This document shows positions 57,643-64,000 of a stretch of 64,000 nt of DNA, piece after piece. The stretch's first letter is position 1. Every line of letters begins with the position of its first letter. The DNA is from Bacillota bacterium (lineage in GTDB: Bacteria > Bacillota > Clostridia > Oscillospirales > CAG-382). Location: assembly GCA_029550965.1 (NCBI GenBank), contig JAKPGJ010000009.1, positions 52,309 to 116,308 on the forward strand, written 5' to 3'. The position numbers were made by a program, and so were the translations under genes. A model generated the notes under the pieces. It ran no database searches, was not told where the DNA came from, and was given only the letters and a program-made list of their open reading frames with translations.

Positions 57643-60360
57643 TTGAAGCATAAAAACAACGTCGTAAAAGGTTTCGACCTTACAAGTTTAAAAGAAGAGC
57701 CTCTGCCGGGGTTTGCGCGATTCGCGCGCAAGGCCGCGGCGGAGGGTATTGTTTTGCTGAAAAACGACGGCGTCCTGCCGTTTCGGTCCGGGACCCGGCT
57801 TTCCATCTTCGGCAGAATCCAGTTCCACTACTACAAAAGCGGGACAGGCTCGGGCGGAAACGTCAATCCCCCGTATGTCACCAACATTATAGACAGCCTT
57901 CGGAAGCGCAAAGGGATTACTGTTAACGAAAAGTTGGCCGCAATATACGATAAGTGGATCAAGGACCACCCTTTCGACTACGGCAACGGGTGGACGCAGC
58001 CCTGGAGTCAGGCGGAAATGCCGCTTGACGACGCGGTGGTCGCGGAAGCGGCAGCCGAATCGGACGCCGCTCTGGTTATCATCGGGCGCACCGCCGGCGA
58101 GGACAAGGACTGCGCCGCCGTCGAGGGAAGCTACCTGCTCAGCGCGGCCGAGCGCGATATGCTCGCAAAGGTCACGAAGCATTTTGACAAGGTCTGCGTC
58201 GCGCTCAACACCGGAAACATCCTTGATATGAAATGGGTGAACGAGTACAAGGTGGGCGCCGTGCTCTATGTCTGGCAGGGCGGAATGGAGGGCGGAAACG
58301 CCGCAGCGGACGTGCTTACCGGGAAAGTGACCCCTTCCGGGAAGCTGAGCGATACGATTGCGTATGACATAACCGATTACCCGTCCGCCAAAAACTTCGG
58401 CGGCGATGCCGAAAACAAGTACGAAGAAGACATTTACGTCGGCTACCGGTATTTTGAAACCGCCGGCAAAGAGAAGGTCTTGTATCCGTTCGGGTTCGGG
58501 CTTTCCTATACCACGTTCCAGATTGAGGTGACGGCGGCCGCGAAGAACGGAAAAATCACCGTCAAAGCCGTTGTCGCGAACACCGGCGCTTACAGCGGCA
58601 AAGAGGTCGTGCAGGTCTACTTCAGCGCGCCGCAAGGCAGACTGGGCAGACCCGCGCGGGAACTGATTGGGTTTAAAAAGACGAAACTTTTAAAACCGGG
58701 CGAGCGCCAAACGCTGACCATCTCCTTTCAAATCAGGGACATGGCGACCTACGACGACAGCGGCGCGACCGGGCATAAGTCCTGCTATGTGCTCGAGCCC
58801 GGCGAATACACAGTTTACGCGGGAACCGACGTGCGAAGCGCGCAAAAGGTATTTTCTTATACCATCCATAAAACCCGCGTAACCGAAAAGCTGACCGAGA
58901 TTATGGCGCCGGTCAAGCCGTTTAACCGGATGCGTCCGGTTCAAAAAGACGGCGGCTTTGTCATGGCATACGAGCCGGTTCCTTTGAGAACCATCGACCT
59001 TGCGAAGCGGATTTCGGACAACCTGCCGGAGGATATTCCCTATACCGGCGACAAGGGAATCCGCCTTATCGACGTTTACGAAGGCAGAGCGGAACTGAAA
59101 GACTTTGTCGCGCAGTTTGCCGACGAGGACCTTGCCTGCCTGTCGCGCGGCGAGGGCATGAACAGCCCGAAGGTTACCGCGGGGTCGGGCTGCGCTTTCG
59201 GTGGCGTGACCGACCGGCTGGTCGCGTTCGGAATTCCTCCGGTCTGCGGAAGCGACGGGCCGTCCGGCGTACGTTTGGTCAGCGACATCAAGGCGACCGC
59301 TTTGCCCGTCGGAACGCTGCTCGCCTGCACATGGAACGAAAAGTTAGTCGAGGAACTGTACGTTCTCGAAGGCATCGAGATGACCGCGTATAAGATCGAC
59401 GTGCTGCTCGGCCCCGGCATGAACATTCACCGCAATCCACTTGGCGGGCGCAACTTTGAATACTTCTCCGAGGACCCGCTGCTGACCGGGAAAATCGCGG
59501 CCGCCATCTCAAGAGGGCTGAACAGAGCGGGCGTGACCGGCACGCTCAAACACTTTATCGCCAACAACCAGGAAACCAACCGCCATACGGCCGACTCGGT
59601 CATGTCCGAGCGCTGCATCCGCGAAATCTATACCAAAGCGTTCAAAATAGCGGTTCAGGAGGGCAACGCGACCGCCATCATGACCTCCTACAACCCGGTC
59701 AACGGCATCTGGACCGCGTCCAATTACGACCTGAACACCACGCTTCTGCGGAACGAATGGGGTTATACCGGTTTTGTCATGACCGACTGGTGGGCGATGG
59801 CGAACGACGAGGGCGGACCCGGCTCCAAAGAAAACCTCAAAGCCATGGCAAAAGCGCAGAACGATATTTACATGGTGTGCGCCGACGCCGCGACCAACAA
59901 GGACAACTTGATGGATGCGCTTGCTTCCGGGGAACTGAAGCGCGGCGAACTGCAAAGAAACGCGATGAACCTTTTGCGCTATATCCTGAAAACCCGCGCC
60001 TTCGCACGCTTTCTTGCGGACGGCTGTGCGCTCAAAAACAACCTTGCGGACAAAATCGACCGATTGAATACGGTTTATGAAACCGAGACCGTATCTTCCG
60101 GCGCCGAAATTGCGCTCCACCTTGCAGAAGCGGGGCAATACCTGCTGGTACTGGAGTTAAGGGCCGACACGCCGGTTCTGACGCAGACCAGCATGCGGAT
60201 TTTGGTCAACGGGCACAGCGCCGCGTCGGTCGTCACAAACGGTACGGAAGGCGAAACGGCGACAAAAACCAGCGCGCTCTCCCTTGTCAAGGGCGAAACC
60301 CGATTCCTGCTTAAATATCCGAATGAAATAACGGTAAGAAAATTAAAACTGATGAAATAG
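57643..60360 (+). CDS. Glycoside hydrolase family 3 protein with circularly permuted domains
   Basis: A 905-residue GH3 enzyme. The usual order is reversed: the alpha/beta sandwich (GH3_C) and fibronectin-III-like domains come first (Gly-Arg-Thr-Ala-Gly-Glu-Asp-Lys-Asp, Pro-Phe-Gly-Phe-Gly-Leu-Ser-Tyr-Thr near residue 285). The catalytic TIM barrel follows (Gly-Ser-Asp-Gly-Pro-Ser-Gly-Val-Arg near 538, Lys-His-Phe-Ile-Ala-Asn-Asn near 638, nucleophile Asp in Val-Met-Thr-Asp-Trp-Trp near 711). Known beta-glucosidases of Butyrivibrio and Ruminococcus have this order. No signal peptide, so it hydrolyses imported oligosaccharides. Start is TTG with GGAGG six bases upstream; ATG 57616 is weaker. 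Confidence 0.88.
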   Translation: MKHKNNVVKGFDLTSLKEEPLPGFARFARKAAAEGIVLLKNDGVLPFRSGTRLSIFGRIQFHYYKSGTGSGGNVNPPYVTNIIDSLRKRKGITVNEKLAAIYDKWIKDHPFDYGNGWTQPWSQAEMPLDDAVVAEAAAESDAALVIIGRTAGEDKDCAAVEGSYLLSAAERDMLAKVTKHFDKVCVALNTGNILDMKWVNEYKVGAVLYVWQGGMEGGNAAADVLTGKVTPSGKLSDTIAYDITDYPSAKNFGGDAENKYEEDIYVGYRYFETAGKEKVLYPFGFGLSYTTFQIEVTAAAKNGKITVKAVVANTGAYSGKEVVQVYFSAPQGRLGRPARELIGFKKTKLLKPGERQTLTISFQIRDMATYDDSGATGHKSCYVLEPGEYTVYAGTDVRSAQKVFSYTIHKTRVTEKLTEIMAPVKPFNRMRPVQKDGGFVMAYEPVPLRTIDLAKRISDNLPEDIPYTGDKGIRLIDVYEGRAELKDFVAQFADEDLACLSRGEGMNSPKVTAGSGCAFGGVTDRLVAFGIPPVCGSDGPSGVRLVSDIKATALPVGTLLACTWNEKLVEELYVLEGIEMTAYKIDVLLGPGMNIHRNPLGGRNFEYFSEDPLLTGKIAAAISRGLNRAGVTGTLKHFIANNQETNRHTADSVMSERCIREIYTKAFKIAVQEGNATAIMTSYNPVNGIWTASNYDLNTTLLRNEWGYTGFVMTDWWAMANDEGGPGSKENLKAMAKAQNDIYMVCADAATNKDNLMDALASGELKRGELQRNAMNLLRYILKTRAFARFLADGCALKNNLADKIDRLNTVYETETVSSGAEIALHLAEAGQYLLVLELRADTPVLTQTSMRILVNGHSAASVVTNGTEGETATKTSALSLVKGETRFLLKYPNEITVRKLKLMK

Positions 60361-60366
60361 CAAAAG

Positions 60367-60402
60367 AAGGCTTCCGCTTTTTTACGCGGAAGCCTTTTTT
60401 AT
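60367..60402. terminator. Bidirectional terminator between the GH3 gene and the LCP genes
   Basis: An 11-bp stem, AAGGCTTCCGC (60367-60377) with 60386-60396, eight-base loop, T-run on both strands' far sides. Confidence 0.9.
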
Positions 60403-60411
60403 CGAACTTAT

Positions 60412-61527
60412 TTAATTGCCGTACAGTTTTTCGCGGATATATTTCTTGTTTTTCTCAAAATCCACGACCAAAGCCTCGACATAATAGTCGCCGACCTTCA
60501 CATGCTTTTCTTCGGTGAACGTGCCGTAGGCGGGAATCTGTATGGATTCGATATTCAAGCTGTCCAACCGCATAAAGCCTTCCAAAAGCGAATAAATCTC
60601 GCTCAGGCTCAGATTGGTTCTGACATACTGAATGCCCTCGGCGATCAGATTCTTGACGGTGTTGAGATTCCTCGTATTATACATTTTGCTTAAAGCGGCG
60701 GTAATCACCTTGCGCTGACGTTCGGTGCGCTTATAGTCGTCGCCCGCTCTGTAGCGCAGTCTCGAGTAGCACAACGCGGCTTCTCCGTTCAGCGTCTGCA
60801 GACCGGGAGAAAGGTTGAGGTTGTAATCCTCGTTCAGCCTTGACGCTTCCAGCTCGCTCAATTCGATCTCCACGCCGCCGAGAATGTCGATAAGCTGGAT
60901 GAATCCGTCAAAATCGACCGTAATATAGCGCTGAATGTCAAGGTCGTATATCTGGTTAATCGTGTTGATGGTCAGACCCACGCCGCCGAGCGGAAAGGCC
61001 GCATTCAGCTTTCTCCAGCCGTACCCTTCGATGGGCACGTACGAATCGCGCAGGCAGGAGGCAAGCACAATCTTGCCGGTCTTTTTATGATAGGAAGCGA
61101 CGATCATGCTGTCGCTGTTCGTGGTTTCCTTGCCCACGAGCAGAATATTGATGATGTTCTCGTCAATCGGTTTGACCTTGTAAATCGGGCTTTGTTTACC
61201 GGTTTCGGGAACAATGTCGTCCTCCGAGATGGAAACCTCGTTCGGATTTCCGAGATAGTCGCTCGGCAGGTCCGGCATCACGTAAGGTCCCGACCGATCG
61301 ACAAACGAGGTGTCCTCGTGCACCTGGTCGTAAACAATCATGATGATGGCGACGACGCATCCAATAAAAATCAGAACCAGAGCGGCGATCATCGTCAAAA
61401 TCAGTTTCGCTCTTTTTTTGTTTTTCGCGCTATTGCTCTGTCCCGCAGAACGGCGGTTGACCGGCGTTTTATTGCTTCTATTGCCGTTCATTCTGTTACC
61501 GGGATTGCTTGTGCCTTTTTGCTCCAT
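60412..61527 (-). CDS. LCP family cell-wall polymer ligase (downstream copy)
   Basis: A 371-residue LytR-CpsA-Psr protein. A basic Asn/Arg/Lys-rich N-terminal cytoplasmic region, one membrane helix near residues 43-66, then the extracellular LCP domain: Asn-Ile-Leu-Leu-Val-Gly near 128, Asp-Ser-Met-Ile-Val-Ala near 138, Ser-Cys-Leu-Arg-Asp-Ser near 155, and Arg-Thr-Glu-Arg-Gln-Arg-Lys-Val near 268. It transfers anionic polymers or glycans from lipid carriers to peptidoglycan. Tandem with a second LCP gene, about 20 bases downstream of it. Confidence 0.92.
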   Translation of the reverse strand: MEQKGTSNPGNRMNGNRSNKTPVNRRSAGQSNSAKNKKRAKLILTMIAALVLIFIGCVVAIIMIVYDQVHEDTSFVDRSGPYVMPDLPSDYLGNPNEVSISEDDIVPETGKQSPIYKVKPIDENIINILLVGKETTNSDSMIVASYHKKTGKIVLASCLRDSYVPIEGYGWRKLNAAFPLGGVGLTINTINQIYDLDIQRYITVDFDGFIQLIDILGGVEIELSELEASRLNEDYNLNLSPGLQTLNGEAALCYSRLRYRAGDDYKRTERQRKVITAALSKMYNTRNLNTVKNLIAEGIQYVRTNLSLSEIYSLLEGFMRLDSLNIESIQIPAYGTFTEEKHVKVGDYYVEALVVDFEKNKKYIREKLYGN

Positions 61528-61548
61528 CTTATATAGAATAACCTTTCT

Positions 61549-62652
61549 TTACTTATAGATTTTTTCTTCTATCAAACGCTTGTTTTTCTCAAAATCGACT
61601 TTTAAAATCGCCATTCCGTTGTAGTAAGCGTTTGCGTAGGTGCCGTCCGCCGGTACTCTGAAGGTCTCTATGTGGATGCTGTCCTGATTCATAAAGTCGT
61701 ACAGCAGAGAAGTCATGTCGCCCAAACTCAGGTTGGTTTTGACATACTTCAGCGAGTTGTTCATAAGCGACAGCGCTTTTGCAATATCAAACTCGTTGAA
61801 CACTTTTGTCAAAATGGCGGTCAGGACTTTGCGCTGACGTTCCGTGCGGGCCTGGTCGTTGCCGATGCCCTTGCGGATTCTGGAGTAAACAAGCGCCTGG
61901 GAACCGTTCAGCGTGGCGTCTCCGGCAGGAATGTCAAGATTGCATTGCGTCTTTAAATAATTCGATTCCGCTTCGGTAATGTTGACCGTAATGCCGCCGA
62001 TGCTGTCGATAACCTTTGTAAAGCCGCTGAAATCAATGCAGACAAAATGCTGGATATCCGTGCCGAATATCTGGTTAATCGTGTTGATGGTCAGACCGGG
62101 GCCGCCGTAAGCAAACGACGCATTAAGCCGGTTCCAGCCGTAGTTTTGGATATAGACCAGCGAATCTCTCATAAAGGAGGTCAGAACGATTCTGCCGGTC
62201 TTTTTGTTATAGGAGGCGACGATCATGCTGTCGCTTCTGCCGCCGTCTCTGCCGATTAAAAGAATGTTGATGATATTTTCGTCTTTCGGCGCCACCTTGT
62301 AAATAGGCGTTTCCTTGATATAATTGCTGTCGGTATTTCTATTGTTGTTTTTGCCGCTACCGCTCTTGCTGGTGTTTCCCGAATTGCTGGTTGTATTATC
62401 CGGCTCCTCCACAACGGGCTCGTCTTCCGGTTCTTCGTAGTCAAAGTCGTTCGGGTCGACGGATGTTTCAATGATATCGCTCGGAAGGTCGGGGACAACG
62501 TATTCCGATTCATAATCTATAAAATCAATATTGACATGAATCTGATTAAACGCAATCAGCACCGCTATCACGACCGAACTGATCGAAACAAGGATCAATC
62601 CGACAATCACAAGAATGATCCACTTAATCTTTTTTTTGCTTGATTCTTTCAT
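61549..62652 (-). CDS. LCP family cell-wall polymer ligase (upstream copy)
   Basis: A 367-residue LCP protein with a short basic N-terminus, a membrane helix near residues 10-33, an acidic and Ser/Asn/Gly-rich linker (about 60-110), and the LCP domain with Asn-Ile-Leu-Leu-Ile-Gly, Asp-Ser-Met-Ile-Val-Ala, Phe-Met-Arg-Asp-Ser and Arg-Thr-Glu-Arg-Gln-Arg-Lys-Val. Highly similar in plan to the adjacent gene, so the pair probably arose by duplication and may attach different polymers. Confidence 0.92.
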   Translation of the reverse strand: MKESSKKKIKWIILVIVGLILVSISSVVIAVLIAFNQIHVNIDFIDYESEYVVPDLPSDIIETSVDPNDFDYEEPEDEPVVEEPDNTTSNSGNTSKSGSGKNNNRNTDSNYIKETPIYKVAPKDENIINILLIGRDGGRSDSMIVASYNKKTGRIVLTSFMRDSLVYIQNYGWNRLNASFAYGGPGLTINTINQIFGTDIQHFVCIDFSGFTKVIDSIGGITVNITEAESNYLKTQCNLDIPAGDATLNGSQALVYSRIRKGIGNDQARTERQRKVLTAILTKVFNEFDIAKALSLMNNSLKYVKTNLSLGDMTSLLYDFMNQDSIHIETFRVPADGTYANAYYNGMAILKVDFEKNKRLIEEKIYK

Positions 62653-62819
62653 ATCGTTATTAGCTCCTCAAATTGTCAGAAAAAACCGCATAGTTTTTTA
62701 TGAAGCTGACTTATTATACAGCGATATCATGAATAATAATATCATAAATCATTAATTTATATGGCCAATATTCAATATACGTTTAAATTTTTTTAGATTT
62801 TTCGAAAGTCTTGTTCGTC

Positions 62820-63119
62820 TTATTTTATGAGATTATATATGATAATAACAACATTTAAAAGCGAAACAACAAGATTTACCGCGAACCATTTCGTCTTTTT
62901 ATTCGGATGATGTTTGTCTGAGAAAACAACCATTCCCGCGGACAATGCAACGATGAAAGCCGAAAGAAGCAAATAGATTGCCGTCGGCATGCGGTTTACG
63001 GATGAAAAACCGATTTGCGTTACCATGGTTTCGGGAAGAAAGAAAAAAGCCGCTATATTTAATACTACGGTAAAGAGGGTTGTGGTTGCAGCTGTGATGG
63101 AAAATTTGTTCAGTTTCAT
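62820..63119 (-). CDS. Small three-helix membrane protein (DUF1648-like)
   Basis: A 99-residue protein with three hydrophobic segments. The segment Phe-Phe-Leu-Pro-Glu-Thr-Met-Val-Thr-Gln-Ile-Gly-Phe after the first helix resembles the Leu-Pro-Glu-x-Val-Pro-x-His pattern of DUF1648 proteins, though the histidine is missing. Function unknown. It lies upstream of the LCP genes on the same strand but about 170 AT-rich bases away. Confidence 0.55.
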   Translation of the reverse strand: MKLNKFSITAATTTLFTVVLNIAAFFFLPETMVTQIGFSSVNRMPTAIYLLLSAFIVALSAGMVVFSDKHHPNKKTKWFAVNLVVSLLNVVIIIYNLIK

Positions 63120-63167
63120 AATGATCCTCTGCCAATTTCGTGATTAAATTCTTGATGAAATAAGTTT

Positions 63168-63206
63168 GCCTTTCCCGTTGTGCAAACGGGAAAGGCTTTA
63201 TTTTTA
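63168..63206. terminator. Terminator after the right-edge gene
   Basis: A 12-bp perfect stem, GCCTTTCCCGTT (63168-63179) with AACGGGAAAGGC (63185-63196), five-base loop. The T-rich side is better on the plus strand, but it stands directly behind the leftward gene at the window edge and could serve both directions. Confidence 0.65.
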
Positions 63207-63219
63207 TTTAAGATTTCAA

Positions 63220-64000
63220 TTAACCCGGAAGAGCCGGTTCGATATAGAACGCCCAGGTGCTCTTGGTTTTCCAGGTTGTTCCGGCTGCTACCGTATCGTT
63301 TGTCTTGAACTTGGAAACATACAGCTTGGTCGCACCCAAGCTCATATCCCAGAGGAAGGTTTTCTCGGTATTCTTAAAATCGCCGCAGGAGGCGCTGATG
63401 TCATAAACCTGAACGTCAAAGGTGTATTCAGGATTTTTGTCGCCCCAAAGCTTAACCTTTGTAGCCGGCAGCTTACCGAGGTACGGGCCTGTAAAATCGG
63501 TCGGATACTTCTGTCTGTATTGATCCTTCGGCGTTGCGTCAACGCTGGTTACGGTACCATTTATGTTGTAGAATTCTGTATGCGTGCCATAATCCCTGTA
63601 TACGGGGAACATGCAGGTATAGGAAAGATCAAACTTGCAGTCTTTTATTAATTTGTAATCAACAAGCAGTTCGATTCTGTTTCCTGCGATATAATATGTG
63701 CGGACAACATCGCACCACGCGGTACTGGATTCGTTGAACAAAATCTGCGTTTTTTCAACAATCTTTATGCTGTCGATCTGAATGGTTTCTCCGACGTCGA
63801 GCGTGAGTTCTTCGCCCGTTGTACCGTCATAGAACTTCAGTTCCTTCAGCGCTTCGTTTCCATGGTTGCCGCCGCAGAAAGCAATCGGATGGTCTTTGTC
63901 GCCTACTCTGTATACATATTCCCAGTCGGTTCCGGCGCCCGCCAAGGGATTTCCGGCATAGGTCAGCGTACCGATATTCCAGGTGCCCCATGTCTTCTTC
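63220..64000 (-). CDS. Unrecognised, probably extracellular beta-rich protein (5' part beyond the window)
   Basis: The frame is open to the window edge; 259 residues are visible, ending in Ile-Glu-Pro-Ala-Leu-Pro-Gly. It is rich in Thr, Tyr, Trp and Asp, with alternating hydrophobic pattern, e.g. Glu-Thr-Ile-Gln-Ile-Asp-Ser-Ile-Lys-Ile and Arg-Ile-Glu-Leu-Leu-Val-Asp-Tyr. This composition is typical of secreted beta-sandwich or carbohydrate-related proteins. An internal Phe-Cys-Gly-Gly-Asn-His-Gly-Asn-Glu segment could include a catalytic or metal site. I cannot name the family. Confidence 0.5.
   Translation of the reverse strand, partial: KKTWGTWNIGTLTYAGNPLAGAGTDWEYVYRVGDKDHPIAFCGGNHGNEALKELKFYDGTTGEELTLDVGETIQIDSIKIVEKTQILFNESSTAWCDVVRTYYIAGNRIELLVDYKLIKDCKFDLSYTCMFPVYRDYGTHTEFYNINGTVTSVDATPKDQYRQKYPTDFTGPYLGKLPATKVKLWGDKNPEYTFDVQVYDISASCGDFKNTEKTFLWDMSLGATKLYVSKFKTNDTVAAGTTWKTKSTWAFYIEPALPG

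Overview
The window looks like chromosomal DNA from a Gram-positive, anaerobic Firmicute of the class Clostridia, probably a gut or rumen Oscillospiraceae-like organism. This is inferred from gene content: ThyX instead of ThyA, a ferredoxin-dependent 2-oxoacid oxidoreductase, a Feo iron system under a DtxR-type regulator, two LCP wall-ligase genes, paired M16 peptidases of the YmfF/YmfH type, frequent TTG starts and AGGAGG ribosome sites. GC is moderate (about half) in most genes and falls in a few accessory patches near 24, 54 and 57 kb.

Layout. 1-17.4 kb is one long rightward housekeeping block: thyX (5' end cut by the window), a thymidylate kinase, GNAT, DJ-1/PfpI, CPBP protease, mltG, a U32 protein, a ParA-like ATPase, a four-gene 2-oxoacid:ferredoxin oxidoreductase, ispD-ispF, nagA-nagB, two M16 peptidases, lgt and folD, closed by a strong terminator. 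17.4-24.0 kb is an accessory leftward block: a heptanucleotide minisatellite and a gene remnant, a DUF2812 membrane protein, a phosphodiesterase-like protein, a methyltransferase remnant, a fused double GNAT, a single GNAT and two adjacent methyltransferases. 24.4-31.6 kb carries three long genes that are each broken by single-base frameshifts: a secreted PHP-domain protein (two shifts), an OxlT-type MFS transporter and feoB. Between them are small genes encoding 43-, 58- and 104-residue proteins.

31.7-35.4 kb is a metal-homeostasis locus: two feoA genes, a divergent DtxR-family regulator, a ZIP transporter and a CoA-disulfide-reductase-like flavoprotein with a rhodanese domain. Four near-identical palindromes of the form GTTAGC-N4-GCTAAC sit on its promoters and form a coherent predicted regulon. 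35.5-45.1 kb is leftward surface-polysaccharide and accessory material: capE-capF-capG for UDP-N-acetyl-L-fucosamine, a Gfo/Idh/MocA dehydrogenase, a PHP protein (rightward), asnB and two multi-pass membrane proteins. The second of these has its start region duplicated in an 86-bp tandem repeat. secA follows (leftward). 48.2-53.6 kb is a rightward RNA-modification block: trmL, mnmE, mnmG, rsmG, a Nudix hydrolase and tRNA-Gln. Downstream of the tRNA is a stretch with repeats and a gene fragment that looks like an old integration site.

54-64 kb holds an orphan AT-rich membrane protein, an M20 amidohydrolase, an S66 carboxypeptidase, a GNAT, a GH3 glycosidase with circularly permuted domains, two tandem LCP genes, a small membrane protein and the 3' part of an unrecognised, probably extracellular protein that runs off the window. 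No rRNA, CRISPR array, insertion sequence or intact integrase was seen.

The most unusual material is the twice-frameshifted secreted PHP gene, the cluster of frameshifts around it, the palindrome regulon of the iron locus, the 7-bp/28-bp minisatellite and the tandem duplication of a gene start. No clearly new defence or biosynthetic system was found.
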